DNA of 64,000 bases from Orobanche coerulescens (taxonomy: Eukaryota > Streptophyta > Magnoliopsida > Lamiales > Orobanchaceae). Shown piece by piece: positions 23,057 through 34,014 of the stretch. A program made the position numbers and the translations under genes. The notes below the pieces were generated by a model. That model made no database searches, was not told the origin of the DNA, and saw only the letters and a list, made by a program, of their open reading frames with translations. The stretch is taken from contig CM065803.1 in assembly GCA_033398695.1 (NCBI GenBank), forward strand, positions 102,288,001 through 102,352,000, read 5' to 3'. Numbering within the stretch: position 1 is the first letter of the stretch; the number at the start of each line of letters is the position of its first letter.

Positions 23057-24434
23057 GTGTATAAAAACAAGAGTGATGAAGACGGAGCTGTTGTTAGGAA
23101 TAAAGCCAGACTCGTAGCAAAAGGTTATGCACAGTGTGAGGGAATAGATTTTTATGAAAATTATGCACCTGTTGCAAGATTAGAAGCCATCAGACTATTC
23201 CTCGCATATGCTGCATTCAAGGACTTTGAAGTCTACCAGATGGATGTAAAAAGTGCTTTTCTGAACGGAATCCTAGAAGAAGAAGTCTATGTAGAGCAAC
23301 CCCCAGGTTTTGTCAAAGGAGACAAAGTCTATAAGCTGTTGAAGGCTCTGTATGGACTCAAGCAAGCACCGAGAGCATGGTATGAAACACTGTCTGTGTT
23401 TCTTGAGAAAAATGGATTTTGCAAAGGGAAAGTGGACAAGACTCTATTTAGAGTGGAGCACGGAGGCCACATATTAATAGTTCAGATTTATGTGGATGAC
23501 ATCATATTCGGGTCAACCAATCCAGAACTATGCGAGAAATTCTCCAACCTCATGCAAGGAGAATTTGAGATGAGTATGATGGGAAAGCTTAACTTCTTTC
23601 TCGGATTACAAGTTAAGCAGATGGAAAAAGGAATTTTCATCAACCAAGCAAAGTATACTAGAGATCTTATCAAGAGATATGGAATGGAATCAGCCAAGCC
23701 CGCAAGAATTCCAATGAGCACAAGTACTCACTGGATGCGAGGCGAGGCATATCGGTGGACTCAACCCACTACGAGAGGACTCATCGGATCTCTTCGTACC
23801 TCACCGCAAGCGCACTGCACATATCATATGCAATCGGAGTTTGTGCAAGATTCCACCCAAGCCGAAGCAATCACACCTAGATGCACAAGAGAATAATTAA
23901 GTACCTAAAGTCTACAATTAATGTTGGACTATGGTATCCCAAGGATGACAACTTCGAGCTATCGGATACTCGGATGCGGATTTCGCAGATGCAAAATCAA
24001 CAGAAGAGCACTAGTGAACGTGTCAATTCCTAGGAACCAGATCGATATCTGGTTTAGCAAGAAGGAGTTTCTAACTCTATCTCCACTACAGAGTCGAATA
24101 CCTAGGCTGCAGTAGTCACAGCATGATTCTATGGATCAGACAACAGTTAAGGGACTATAATATTATTGCCAACGAAGTCCCAATCTGGTGTGACAACAAC
24201 AGTGCTATTGCAATAACCAACAATCCGGTTTTGCACTCAAGGACGAAGCATATTGACGTTAAGCACCACTTCATTAGAGACCACGTGCTTAACAAAAGGG
24301 TTAGAGTTGAAAGAGTCAGCACAGACTACCAAATAGCTGACATCTTCACTAAACCCTTGCCAGAAGAAAGATTCCTAGAGCTGAGCAGAGACCTTGGATT
24401 ACTAGATTGGCAATCTAGTTCTGAAGCAAGTTAA
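23057..24434 (+). pseudogene. S1 reverse transcriptase and RNase H
   Basis: The RT (copia RVT_2 type) is open over 23057-23720 with '[11 protein letters not shown]', '[12 protein letters not shown]' and the catalytic YVDD at 23489-23500. From about 23725 to 24122 the frame is scrambled by many small changes; RNase H landmarks ('SDADF', 'KSTSGT') can be recognised piecewise in different frames. The end of RNase H is open again at 24123-24434 ('HSRTKHIDVKHHFIRDHV', 'ADIFTKPLPEE') with a natural stop. Confidence 0.85.
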
Positions 24435-24961
24435 AGGAAGGATGGACCCCTGAATCACCTAGCCGATGCAAAGTAGAAGACGAAGGCCGAAAGCAACTTA
24501 GCTGCTCGTAATACCAAAGTAGAAGTCAACTCACCTGTTGCAGAGTGGTCAACAGTCAACGAAACGAACCAGCTAAGTTCTCTAAACTGATCTCTAAATT
24601 TTTAATTATTATCTGCCACATTTATAATATTATTTTGGCTAACGAAATGGCATTTAAATATACATCTTTATAAGCCAAGTGGCAATTTTAATACACGCGT
24701 CAAACACCTATTAAATCAACCTTTACGATGGCCAATCAGAATCAACCGTCGAATTTTAAATTGGGCCACCGATTCAAATTTGAAATTCAAAAGAATATCA
24801 AAAGGCGTACCACCGTTCAAATATATAATAAACTAATACAAACGTCTTTTAATCTTCTTTATAAGGAAAGAAGACCTTTCACTTTACTCTTTACGCTTAT
24901 AGAAACCCTAGAATTTACAGAGCAAAAATATACACTAAGAAAAAATCCTCTTTTTGCAGAA
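24435..24961 (+). promoter_or_regulatory. Spacer with TATA-like box before the S1 extra ORF
   Basis: Noncoding spacer between pol and the extra ORF. TTTATAAGG at 24858-24866 lies about 96-104 bp before the ATG at 24962, followed by a leader-like 'gaaaccctag' stretch. This is ordinary spacing for a plant TATA promoter and its 5' leader. The open frame actually extends upstream to an ATG at 24728, so a start there is also possible. That the box works is inference. Confidence 0.45.
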
Positions 24962-27900
24962 ATGGCATCTTTCGAAGGAGTGAATTTGAAGGCGGTGAAG
25001 GACCAGGTCATTTTCTCCATGGTTGTCGACTTTGAAGGTTTACTAGAAGCAAACCTGGAGGACTTCGATATGCTCAATTTGATCCGGGCAATGAAGCTGA
25101 ATGGGATCTACCCGTTTCTCGACATCAACCCGCAACATTTGTTCAAGGAAGATGTTGTTGAATTCTATCGCAATGCCTATCTGATTCAGCATGGGATTCA
25201 CAGCACAGTCGGCGGAGTTCCTGTCAGCATAGATCGAGAGAAGATTCGCTATGTATTCGGAATGAAGCATCGTGGTTTGGCGGTCGAAGCTCTCAAGCAA
25301 TCCGCTGCCGAAACCTGGAAAACGATTAAAGTTGAAAATATCCCAGAGAAATTGAAATTTACAGCCAAGCGGAATGAATTAAAAAGGATTTACCGAGTTG
25401 CGTTGGACATTACCAACAAGATAGTCATGGGGATGGCAGGCAGCTATGACCAACTGTCATCTTCGAAATTTATGGTGTTGGGTGCGTTGATTCAGGAAGA
25501 GGAAGTCGATTGGGCGGACTATATTTTCAGGCAACTTGTGCGCGAGGTGAACAAGGTCGAGTGGCTCGACGATGAGAAGAAGTTCAAGACTAAGTTGGCG
25601 TTCGGAACGCATCTTAGTTGGTTTTTGGAGCAGACCGGAGTGGCTAAGGGAAACATTGACCCTTTCCACCCAAATAAGAGGCTTGGTCATATGGACCATG
25701 AGAAGAAGAAAGTCGGAGGCACTGGGAAAGCAGCCCAGTTGTTGAAGGATCTGCCGGACTCAAGGTCATACCCAAGATACGATTTATCAGAGGAATCGGA
25801 CAGACCTGCAGCTGACATCCCAACTGCAGTCGAGTCCGACAACGAGTCCGACGATACACCAATTGCTATCAGATTCAAGAGACAGGGACCAGCCCCAGAA
25901 GGACCCTCTAACCTGCAGTCATCACCGGAACCCTCTCCTAAGAGGCCAAGGAAACTGCAGTTTAGCGAGGGAGAGAAGTCTGAACACCATACCACCCATC
26001 GGGTCACCACGGTTCATCCTGAAGACTTGCCTGCACCAGATATCACTGAAACTCGGATTGTACCTGTTATCACACCTCCAGTCTACATATCCGAAGAAGA
26101 GGAAGCAGGTCTAATAATCTCCATTCCTGAAGCAGATTACATTTTTAACCTGTTAGAAAATAATACCTTCAATCTTTCTATTGAACAACTTCAGCTTGTT
26201 AGACCACAAGCAGAAAAACACTCTTTTGTACATATTTTTAAAGAGTGGAAATCTTTCAAAACCATGCCTTTTACAAATCTTCAAACCTTTGTTGCAACTA
26301 GTGGTTGGGAATATCCCCAAGCCACTGAGGAGGTTCTGATTGAATTTTGCAAAGAATCAGACTTGGCTTTAATCCTCCAGGATAAATGGTTCATGTCACA
26401 TTTTAAAACAAACATGGACCACTTTATCCATTCTATCATGCTCAGTATTTTTGATGGCGTTTTTGGAGAGGAAGAGGAGGAGGAAGTTGAAAAGGAGATA
26501 AGGATTGAAGAAGTAGATGGAGATAATGAAATTATTGATTTGGTGGCTGAAGAAGATGAAGAAGAGAGAAAAACAGGAGAAAATATACCAGTTGAAAAAC
26601 AGCCAGAAGAGATTGAGAAGACAGAAGAAGTGGCTGATGAAGGAGATGAAGAAGAAGGAGAAGAAGTAGATCAAGAAAAAGATGAAAAAGAAAAGGAGGA
26701 TGAGGATGATGAAGGAGAAAAGAAGGAGAAGGATGATGATCAGAATGATGATAATGATGATGATGATGATAATGATGATGGAGGAGAAGCAGGAGCAGAA
26801 AAAGAAAATGAAAAAGAAAAAGGTGAGGAAGAAGAAAAAGAAAACTCTGGAGAAAAAGAAGAAGGGAAAGAGGAAGAAAGAGAAGGAAACAAGGAGCCAG
26901 AACAAGAGACGGAGCCAGAGCCTACTCACGAAGCTGCAGATAGGACTGAGGTACCTGCACGGTACACCAGCCTAGACGCAGAGCTGGCTGAGGACTCCAG
27001 GTCAGGGACCCCGGAGAAAACCCACTCTGACCTACCAGCTGCAGACCGGAGCCTGCAGTCCAGTGGTTCCTTTGCAGAAGGATCAGGAGAGCACTCTCCA
27101 TCATCTCAGTTATCCCCTACCATGACTGAGCTGATCAAGCAAATCGTCAGAGACACTATTGGAGAGCTGCTATCAACTCAGGTCACTCCTGACCTTCAGT
27201 CAATAAATGCCAAGATTGAAACCCTTCTACAGAGAGAGATCCCTCAGCCTCCTCCCCCTACCAACAACAGAATGCCATTTGGCATGTCTGATTGGATGAG
27301 CCGCATAGAACAGCAGTTGACTACCCTTATTGATGCTGGCAAAAAGGGGGAAGAGAGAATTCAGGGGGAAGAAAGAGAAATCAGAAGCAAGAAGAAGCAG
27401 GATGTCCCTCAGATTGAAGGACCCTCCAGTCTAAAGAGAAAGGAAGCTGTAGATCGAGATGACCAGGCTGACCAGGCTGAAGGAAAAATAAGAAGGACTA
27501 GAGGTGGCTTTGAACCTACTCTAGAATGGGAAGGGAAGGAGCTATGGTTTGTTGAGGATTTCATTCCATTTGAAGCTCTTGAGATGTGGGGATCTGCTAA
27601 GAAGAGATTCATCAGAGACTATTACGTCTGGGAACTACTTCATGATGACAAACTCTCCCCACAAGAAATTTTCATAAACTTCATGGAAGAAATCCATCCG
27701 AAGCTTTGGGCTGTTCTGAAGAAGCACGCTAAAGAACAAAATGCTTATCCTATGATTCCCTTATTCAGGGCAGAGGAAGCACCAATCCGTATGGACGGTG
27801 AACTTGATGAGTTAGCACTTCAAAGGGAAATCAAGCTGGTGTGTCTTGAGAACAGATTCAGATCCCAGCAAGAACAAGACTTCGCAGCACTTGTTGTGAA

Positions 27901-28003
27901 GAGAAAATATGGTCTTGCTCCAGTTAAGGTAAGACCAATCCGAGCCAAACCATTCAAGCCTGCCAAGAAGCCTATTCGAAGAGACAGAGGAAGGGGCAGA
28001 TGA
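24962..28003 (+). CDS. S1 extra ORF after pol (SIRE-type 'env-like' position), intact
   Basis: About 1013 codons from the chosen ATG ('MASFEGVNLK'); the open frame reaches back to 24728 (1091 codons). The N-terminal 300 residues are globular-looking and resemble the plant retrotransposon-associated proteins sometimes labelled 'putative plant transposon protein'. Next come Pro/Ser-rich stretches, a strongly acidic Glu/Asp tract (nt 26467-26925, about 150 residues), a short helical, coiled-coil-like segment ('TELIKQIVRDTIGELL'), and a basic C-terminus ending in RDRGRGR. I see no signal peptide or convincing membrane segment, so the 'env-like' label rests on position only. It is the one long intact reading frame of S1. 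Function unknown. Confidence 0.75.
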   Translation: MASFEGVNLKAVKDQVIFSMVVDFEGLLEANLEDFDMLNLIRAMKLNGIYPFLDINPQHLFKEDVVEFYRNAYLIQHGIHSTVGGVPVSIDREKIRYVFGMKHRGLAVEALKQSAAETWKTIKVENIPEKLKFTAKRNELKRIYRVALDITNKIVMGMAGSYDQLSSSKFMVLGALIQEEEVDWADYIFRQLVREVNKVEWLDDEKKFKTKLAFGTHLSWFLEQTGVAKGNIDPFHPNKRLGHMDHEKKKVGGTGKAAQLLKDLPDSRSYPRYDLSEESDRPAADIPTAVESDNESDDTPIAIRFKRQGPAPEGPSNLQSSPEPSPKRPRKLQFSEGEKSEHHTTHRVTTVHPEDLPAPDITETRIVPVITPPVYISEEEEAGLIISIPEADYIFNLLENNTFNLSIEQLQLVRPQAEKHSFVHIFKEWKSFKTMPFTNLQTFVATSGWEYPQATEEVLIEFCKESDLALILQDKWFMSHFKTNMDHFIHSIMLSIFDGVFGEEEEEEVEKEIRIEEVDGDNEIIDLVAEEDEEERKTGENIPVEKQPEEIEKTEEVADEGDEEEGEEVDQEKDEKEKEDEDDEGEKKEKDDDQNDDNDDDDDNDDGGEAGAEKENEKEKGEEEEKENSGEKEEGKEEEREGNKEPEQETEPEPTHEAADRTEVPARYTSLDAELAEDSRSGTPEKTHSDLPAADRSLQSSGSFAEGSGEHSPSSQLSPTMTELIKQIVRDTIGELLSTQVTPDLQSINAKIETLLQREIPQPPPPTNNRMPFGMSDWMSRIEQQLTTLIDAGKKGEERIQGEEREIRSKKKQDVPQIEGPSSLKRKEAVDRDDQADQAEGKIRRTRGGFEPTLEWEGKELWFVEDFIPFEALEMWGSAKKRFIRDYYVWELLHDDKLSPQEIFINFMEEIHPKLWAVLKKHAKEQNAYPMIPLFRAEEAPIRMDGELDELALQREIKLVCLENRFRSQQEQDFAALVVKRKYGLAPVKVRPIRAKPFKPAKKPIRRDRGRGR
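26460..26925. repeat. Purine-rich GAA/GAT low-complexity tract
   Basis: Trinucleotide-rich (GAA, GAG, GAT) sequence coding for the acidic tract of the S1 extra protein, with a (GAT)n-like core at about 26733-26782. The long minus-strand open frame over it is its mirror image and not a gene. Confidence 0.75.
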
Positions 28004-28222
28004 CCTTTAGTTATTTCTCTTACTTGTAATTTTACTTTCTGTACTTAAAACTTTCTTGTAAAATTTCAATAACAAGTCAGAAAATTTTATAAACAGTCTG
28101 TTGAATGGCAATTTCCAGTTGTCTCAATATTGGACTGATTTCAGTTTTTGTCTCGCACTTAAGTGCAGACTTGGTCATTTGATTTCTTACTTAGTTTTGC
28201 CATCATCAAAATAGGGGTAATT
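28004..28222 (+). other. S1 3' untranslated region and polypurine tract
   Basis: AT-rich, noncoding, ending in AAAATAGGGGTAATT (28208-28222) directly before the 3' LTR. The tract primes plus-strand DNA synthesis. Confidence 0.75.
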
Positions 28223-29628
28223 TGTTAGGAATACTTGTTAGATTTTGATGATGTCATTAATATTAAATCAAATGTTTATTACTTGGCAAAATGTAAGGAA
28301 GAACCAAATGAGTATCTTCCATAGGCCAAAATATGTTAAGTATAAAACTTGGCAAAATGTAAAGAAGAACCAAATGAGTATCTTCTGTAGGCCAAAAATT
28401 AGTTAGGCTGAAAAACGACTAAGTACTAAGTACAGCTTAGTCCATCAGAGAAGAAAAGCCTACTCCAGTCAGAGTAGCTCTGGTCAACTAAATTTATCAG
28501 AGAAGTTTGACCAGACTGCAGCCGAGGTACCTCAGGGAAGTCACCTGACCAGATAAGTCACAAACAGTGAACAGCCGAGAGGACCTATCTACAGAGATGT
28601 TAGCTGCATATCAGCCTACTCGATCATGACCAAGTACTCCAAGTCCACGTCAGCATGCGTTGAAAAGTCAAGTATTACGGAAAGCTCACATGCAACGTGA
28701 AGAGACAAATTGGAGTGATTCCCGCAAGAGATATGATTTAAATAAATCATCGTGACCCACCGTGAAGACTTTAATCCTTTTATATTCAAAAGATTCGGCG
28801 CTCACATGCAGAAGTCTTCACAACGGTCGGAATATAAAATAAAATAATGGGAATCCAGCCTTGCAACGTTTAGAAAGAATAAACAATGAAGTCTCCCTCC
28901 AACGGACGGATTTGTTCAAAAGAATTGCAAGGGCTACAAGGAAAAAGCTCAGAGATCTGACCTATATATATCCGAAGATTTGAAACTGAGCAACTACCGG
29001 TGCGAACATACATTCTAGCGATCAAAGCAATCAAGCAATCTCAAGCAATCAAATATCATCGTGAAAAGAGCAGATCTAAAAGTTCATACTTAAGGAAGCT
29101 CTTAAGTTGGAGAAGACAAACACTCTTGTCTATAATCTTGAGTACGGGGTACTTCACTGGTTGAAGTAAGAGACTGTAAAGGCATCCGAGGATCGAGGAT
29201 CATGAGGTGCAAGGCAGTCAAGTGTGTACAACGGCACAGATTTCCACTGGTTGGAAGCTGTTGTAGTGTGGTTTGAATCACTGTAATATTTATCACTGGT
29301 TGAAAATTATAGTGAATTCATCTCCAACTGGTTTGGAGAAAAGTGGATTAGTAGAGGATTACCCCACCTCTGAGACCACTATAATTGCTGTGTTATTCTT
29401 GCTTTCTTGCATCATACTTTAACTGCTGCATACATTGTTAAGTGTTTCATTAAGTTAATTTATATTCGTCATCAGCTGACTTCCGCACATATCCAAGAAC
29501 AAACGACTCCAAGTCATTTGTTTGACTATCAGCTGAAGAAACTCACTCTTCGCGAAAAGAGTTCAAGAGTTTCAACAAGTCTATTCACCCCCCCTCTAGA
29601 CTTGTTCCTGGACGACTTGTGACCTACA
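28223..29628 (+). repeat. 3' LTR of S1
   Basis: 1406 bp, partner of 17596-19000. Ends GACCTACA followed by target duplication GTGCT. The last 900 bases differ from the partner at only a handful of positions by eye, so S1 is young. Confidence 0.9.
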
Positions 29629-29998
29629 GTGCTAACCCCTTCGGGGGTGAACATTTTGTTTATGTTCAGGATCCAGGAGAGCGGGAAAACAACCACTGGA
29701 GCTGCATGACGACGAGGGTGCAGAGTGATGTTTTGGCCGGGTTCATTTGTCTGTTGTTTATTGGTTATTTCAATAAGTACTCGAGTACGAAGTCATTTAT
29801 GCTGAATTTGAATTTGGTGATGTATTATTAAGTTCTACGAACAATCTGATTTCGATTTGGTCAGAACCGTTGTATCTTAATTCCATTATTTCCATTCGTT
29901 AGTACCTTTTAATGTCTGTTCAATTCTTCAGCCTTGTAAATCCTTATGTAAAGGATTTACGGCGCTGTAATATTCCTAAATATATCGGGGGTGTTACA
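29629..29998 (+). repeat. Diverged gypsy LTR B, 3' end
   Basis: After the S1 target duplication the LTR continues 'aaccccttcgggggtg' and ends with 'ggcgctgtaat...gggggtgttaca' at 29998, closely matching the G2 LTR end. No PBS follows, so this is a 3' or solo LTR. The next bases CGCGT (29999-30003) are the probable target site, because the second copy of the flanking duplication reads straight through this point (30815). Confidence 0.75.
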
Positions 29999-31610
29999 CG
30001 CGTAGTCTCTGTCCATATTGTAAGGGCCCATGAGGTAGTTTCTTTTATCTTCTAAGCTTTTAAAACACCAGTTGCCGCTTCTTCTGTTTAATTGTAGAAT
30101 AGTGTATTTGTACTCCTTATTTTTTTTTCAAGCCCTCGTGTGATTTCACTGTTTAATGTTTACAATTTTTTTGTTACGTTTTACAAATTTATAATTACAT
30201 AGTTTTATGGAGAAAACCCTACAATTTGTATTAATCTTTGATATGGTATTTTTGTGTCCAAAATTTTCATCCGCTCGTATAGTTAAATTTTGGGTTTTGT
30301 TTTCGATTTGTCGCGACCGTTGTTTTTGCAAGAAAACTCCATGTCCAGTAGGCTTGTAAAATGCAAGAAAAGTTTTTCAAAACGACTTTACATGCTAGTT
30401 TTCAACATTGATTGAGAATCGGCATTTTTAAGTTCCTTCGGGTCCACATTATTTGTGTTACTTCGTGTTTTTGTGGTTTGAGATCATTGTTGGCGGCTTG
30501 ACGTTCTCTTTCTCAGATTTGCGGTATCTATTTCTTAGTCTAAATATTTCGATTGCGATTGATTTTTTCAAAAATCGCTTTATATGTTTAAGGAAATTCC
30601 TTGTTGGTTTCTGTTATATTTTGTAATGATTATATTAAACTCTAAATCTGCTCTCATGTATTTCTTTGGGGTTTTGATGGTAGTTTGTAACAACTACCGT
30701 TAAAACTTTTAAAGAGGGGGCAAGTGTCGAGTTGAACAGAAGGAAGGTAAGCATTGTTTCCCATTCTAATAATGTATCATGTTCTTTTTTTTTATGTTTC
30801 GAGAGTTCTACCTTCGCGTAGTCTTTGTCCATATTGTAAGGGCCCATGAGGTAGTTTCTTTTATCTTCTGAGCTTTTAAAACACCAGTTGCCGCTTCTTC
30901 TGTTTAATTGTAGAATAGTGTATTTGTACTCCTTATTTTTTTCCAAGCCCTCGTGTGATTTCACTGTTTAATGTTTACAATTTTTTTGTTACGTTTTACA
31001 AATTTATAATTACATAGTTTTATGGAGAAAACCCTACAATTTGTATTAATCTTTGATATGGTATTTTTGTGTCTGTAAATTTTTCATCTGCTCAGATATT
31101 TAAATTTTGGGTTTTGTTTTTGATTTGCTGCGACCGTTGTTTTTGCAAGAAAAACTCCATGTCTGGTAGGCCTGTAAAATGCAAGAAAAAGTTTTTCGAA
31201 AACAGCTTTACATGCTAGCTTTCAACATTGATTGAGAATCGGCATTTTTAAGTTCCTTCGGGTCCACATTGTTTGTGTAACTTCTGTGTTTTTTGTGGGT
31301 TGAGATCATTGTTGGCAGTTTGACGTTCTCTTTCTCCAGATTTGCGGTATCTATTTCTCAGTCGAAATATTTCTGGACTGCGATTGATTTTTTCAAAAAT
31401 CTGCTTTATATGTTTAAGGAAATTCCTTGTTGGTTTCCTGTTATTTTTTGTAATGATTATATTAAACTCTAAATCTGCTCTCATGTATTTCTTTGGGGTT
31501 TTGATGGTAGTTTGTAACAACTACCGTTAAACTTTTTAAAGAGGGGGCAGTGTTGAGTTGAACAGGAAAGAAGGTAAGCATTGTTTCCCCATTCTAATAA
31601 CATATTATGT
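29999..31610 (+). repeat. 816-bp direct duplication in the CACTA 5' region
   Basis: Two tandem copies: 29999-30814 and 30815 to about 31610, both starting CGCGTAGTCT and sharing the phrase 'ccatattgtaagggccc'. They differ mainly by short indels, several again at CAG/CTG positions. No coding sequence is recognisable. Probably intron or subterminal DNA of the CACTA element. The terminal inverted repeat itself was not found in the window. Confidence 0.7.
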
Positions 31611-32427
31611 TTCTGTGAAAATAATTAAGTGCTACATTTACTACAAATGCTACATTATAACATATCAATATTCTTCTGGTGTTTGATTATTTATTTGTAG
31701 TTTTGTATATGAATTTGCTTAAGTTTGTATACCATGGCTTATGTTAAAATAAAATGATATGAGTTCTTTGTTATCATCTTTTTTGGACATAGTCACTTAA
31801 TGTTGGTGATTTCTTGGAGGTCTATAGTGTTGGTGATAGGAGGTCTATAATGTTGGTGATTTCTTGGAGTTTTCTATTTTGAATGTTGAAAACCTAATAT
31901 CAGTTAGATATCCTTGCACATTATGTTACAATATGGAGTTTCATAAGCTTTAACTAGTAAAGCTTCATTTATTTGAAAATGATTTTCTTGAGTCGTATGT
32001 CATTTGGACTAAGCTGGTCTTTCTTCCTCCACAAACTGTCAGAACATACACCTAGTAAAAAATTTAGATGTCAAGATTTTAATTCTGGTCTTCTGATGAC
32101 ATATGTATATGTCATAGATAAAGGTATTTTAATTCTTGTTTTCTTCATACTTTTGCTTTCCGAATCTGGTTGTCCATCTTTACATGTTCTTTTTTGTTTC
32201 GAGAGTTCTACATTCGCCTAGTCTTTGTCCATATTGTAAGGGCCCGAGTTAGGTTCTTTTATCTTCTGAGTTTTAACACTAGTTGCCGCTTCTTTTGTTG
32301 ATATCATATTTAATACTACCTTATGTTATCATTTGGTCGATATTAAAAGAAAAATATATTGAGCAAGTTAAGGAAACAAAAGATGTTTCACAACCATTAG
32401 TGCTCAGGCAAGCATTCATTTTGTTAA
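31611..32427 (+). repeat. CACTA 5' region with degenerate exon copy and third partial repeat
   Basis: 31870-32110 is a decayed duplicate of the transposase-associated exon at 32590-32825 (shared 'aatatggagtttcataagc', 'cttgagtcgtatgtcat'). TGTTGGTGAT occurs three times at 31801, 31829 and 31851. A third, short copy of the 816-bp repeat start is at about 32187-32298. No intact gene. Confidence 0.6.
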
Positions 32428-32527
32428 ATTGAATTATTTTTGTGGCAAAAATATTTCTTATATGCATGTTTATGAACTGTACAGCCTGACACTGAATATT
32501 ATATATGCACAGGTAAAGGTATTGGAA

Positions 32528-32996
32528 ATGGACAAAACTTGGATAGCTTGTGATAGAAGGTCTTTAGAGTATAAAATTGGTGTTGCTGATTTCTTAGAAT
32601 TTGCAATTTTAAATGCTGAAAACCGAATGTCAATCCGATGTCCTTGCACCTTTTGTTGTAATATGGAGTTTCATAAGCCTGAACTGGTCAAGCTTCATTT
32701 GTTTTAGAAAGGTTTTCTTGAGTCGTATGTCATATGGACTAAGCATGGGGAAGTTGACCTTTTTACCTCCACAAAGTGTCAAAACCATCCACCTAGTGAA
32801 AGATTTAGATGTCAAGATTATAATAATGTAGTTGATATGGTCCAGGATGTTTATGAGCATTATGATAAAGACCCTAGTACTTTAAAACACATGCTTGATG
32901 ATGCTGAAAAACCTTTATATCCGGGTTCAAAGCATTCAACGCTTGCCGGTTTGATGAGGCTCTATAGTGTTAAAGGGAATTATGGGTGGTCTGATA
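32528..32996 (+). pseudogene. CACTA (En/Spm) transposase, N-terminal part
   Basis: ATG at 32528 after a possible splice acceptor (TGCACAG). Encodes the transposase-associated domain: 'MDKTWIACDRRSLEY' then a Cys/His cluster ('CPCTFCCNMEFHKPE'), usual at the N-terminus of plant CACTA TNP2/transposase. An in-frame TAG at 32705-32707 interrupts it; the same frame continues to the insertion point, where the E1 target duplication TGATA begins at 32992. The frame is exactly resumed at 62813 on the other side of E1. The protein normally excises and reinserts the CACTA element. Confidence 0.85.
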
Positions 32997-33573
32997 TGTA
33001 ATATCCGCAATTTTCGATTTTCGATAAATTTCTTTTTTCGGCTGGAGTCCGTTTTGACGACTCGCTCATGACCGTTTCGTCATTCTGAGAATGATTAATT
33101 CTACACTTTTTGTCATCCGAGTTCGCTTCGGTGTTGTTTTGTTGAGTTCCGTGCTTTTTAACGACTTTTCCGCACTTGAGTTCGATTCTTGCGAATCTCG
33201 TTCGAAACTGCTGTTTCGAGTTTCCCGCAAGTCTGTTTAACTTTGTTAGACGTGTTGTGAACTTCGGTTTGGTTATTCGATCACATATCGTGATTTCCGG
33301 GCGTTTTGGGCCATTTTGTAATTTCTTGAAAGTTACGGGTATCCGTATCTGTAGTTGTTGTCTCGACCCGTTTCTTGGTCGCGTATGATTAATTATGGTA
33401 TTATGTTTTGATTTCGGGCCGTTGATGTTGTCCGCGAACTTTTCGTCGTGTTCGTTCCGTACATTTTCGGAAATCGGGTCGTCGAGCCCTGGTGGTCGGG
33501 TACTGGCCGGACGGTTGCGGGACTGGCCGGACGATTGCGGGCACCGGCCGGACAGGTGCGGTAGGAACCGGCG

Positions 33574-34014
33574 TAGCGCACGCTACGGCCGGAAGGCTGT
33601 GCGCGCTAACCGGCAGGTGTAGCGCACGCTATCGGCTGGCCTAACGCACGCTATCGGGTCTGGGCAGTGGGGTTCTGAGGTTCTGGACTCGGTCAGGATC
33701 GGCAGGTAGCGCACGCTACTGTCGGTCGTAGCGCACACTAACCGGCAGGGGTAGCGCATGCTGCCGGCCGACTAGCGTACATTACCTGGGTGAGTTAGTT
33801 AGTCCAGAGGCTACTGGACAGGTCGGCTAGCGCGCGCAGGCTTCCGGCCGTAGCGCACGCTAGCGGGAGTCGGGCGGACAGTCAGGGTCGGCAGAATTGG
33901 TCGGTGGTGCCGGGTCATGCGGGCCATGGCCGAGAGTGCTCGGCCGATACTGGCCGATAGCGCACGCTAGTCCGGGAAGGCTAGCGCACGCTAGTTCCGG
34001 CCCAGTATATATAT
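33574..34014 (+). promoter_or_regulatory. TAGCGCACGCTA array and TATA box, E1 5' LTR
   Basis: About 12 copies between 33574 and 33993, spaced 22-24 bp in groups (33574/33598/33621 and 33958/33982). TATATATAT at 34005-34014 follows the last copy by a dozen bases. A partly matching AGTCCAG...CTACTGGAC inverted repeat lies near 33798-33822. Confidence 0.75.

Larger units (their letters stand above)
17596..29628 (+). mobile_element. SIRE-type Ty1/copia element S1, complete, 12.0 kb
   Basis: LTRs 17596-19000 and 28223-29628, flanked by the perfect target duplication GTGCT (17591-17595, 29629-29633). PBS 19003-19014, PPT 28207-28222. Order: gag, protease, integrase, RT, RNase H, then a 1000-codon extra ORF, which among copia lineages is characteristic of SIRE/Maximus. 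Inserted in LTR B. Gag-pol is broken in patches, while the extra ORF is open throughout. Confidence 0.92.

Noticed and set aside
26396..26929. 177-codon minus-strand frame rich in Phe/Ile/Leu
   Set aside because: It is the reverse complement of the GAA/GAT tract of the S1 extra ORF; the hydrophobic composition is an artefact of that.
24728..28003. Captured host gene in S1
   Set aside because: The TATA-like box and leader look gene-like, but the position after pol and before the PPT is the usual place of the SIRE extra ORF, and there are no introns or host-family motifs to support capture.
24728..28003. Envelope glycoprotein in S1
   Set aside because: No signal peptide, transmembrane helix or cleavage-site pattern is visible. 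The 'env-like' label would rest on position alone.
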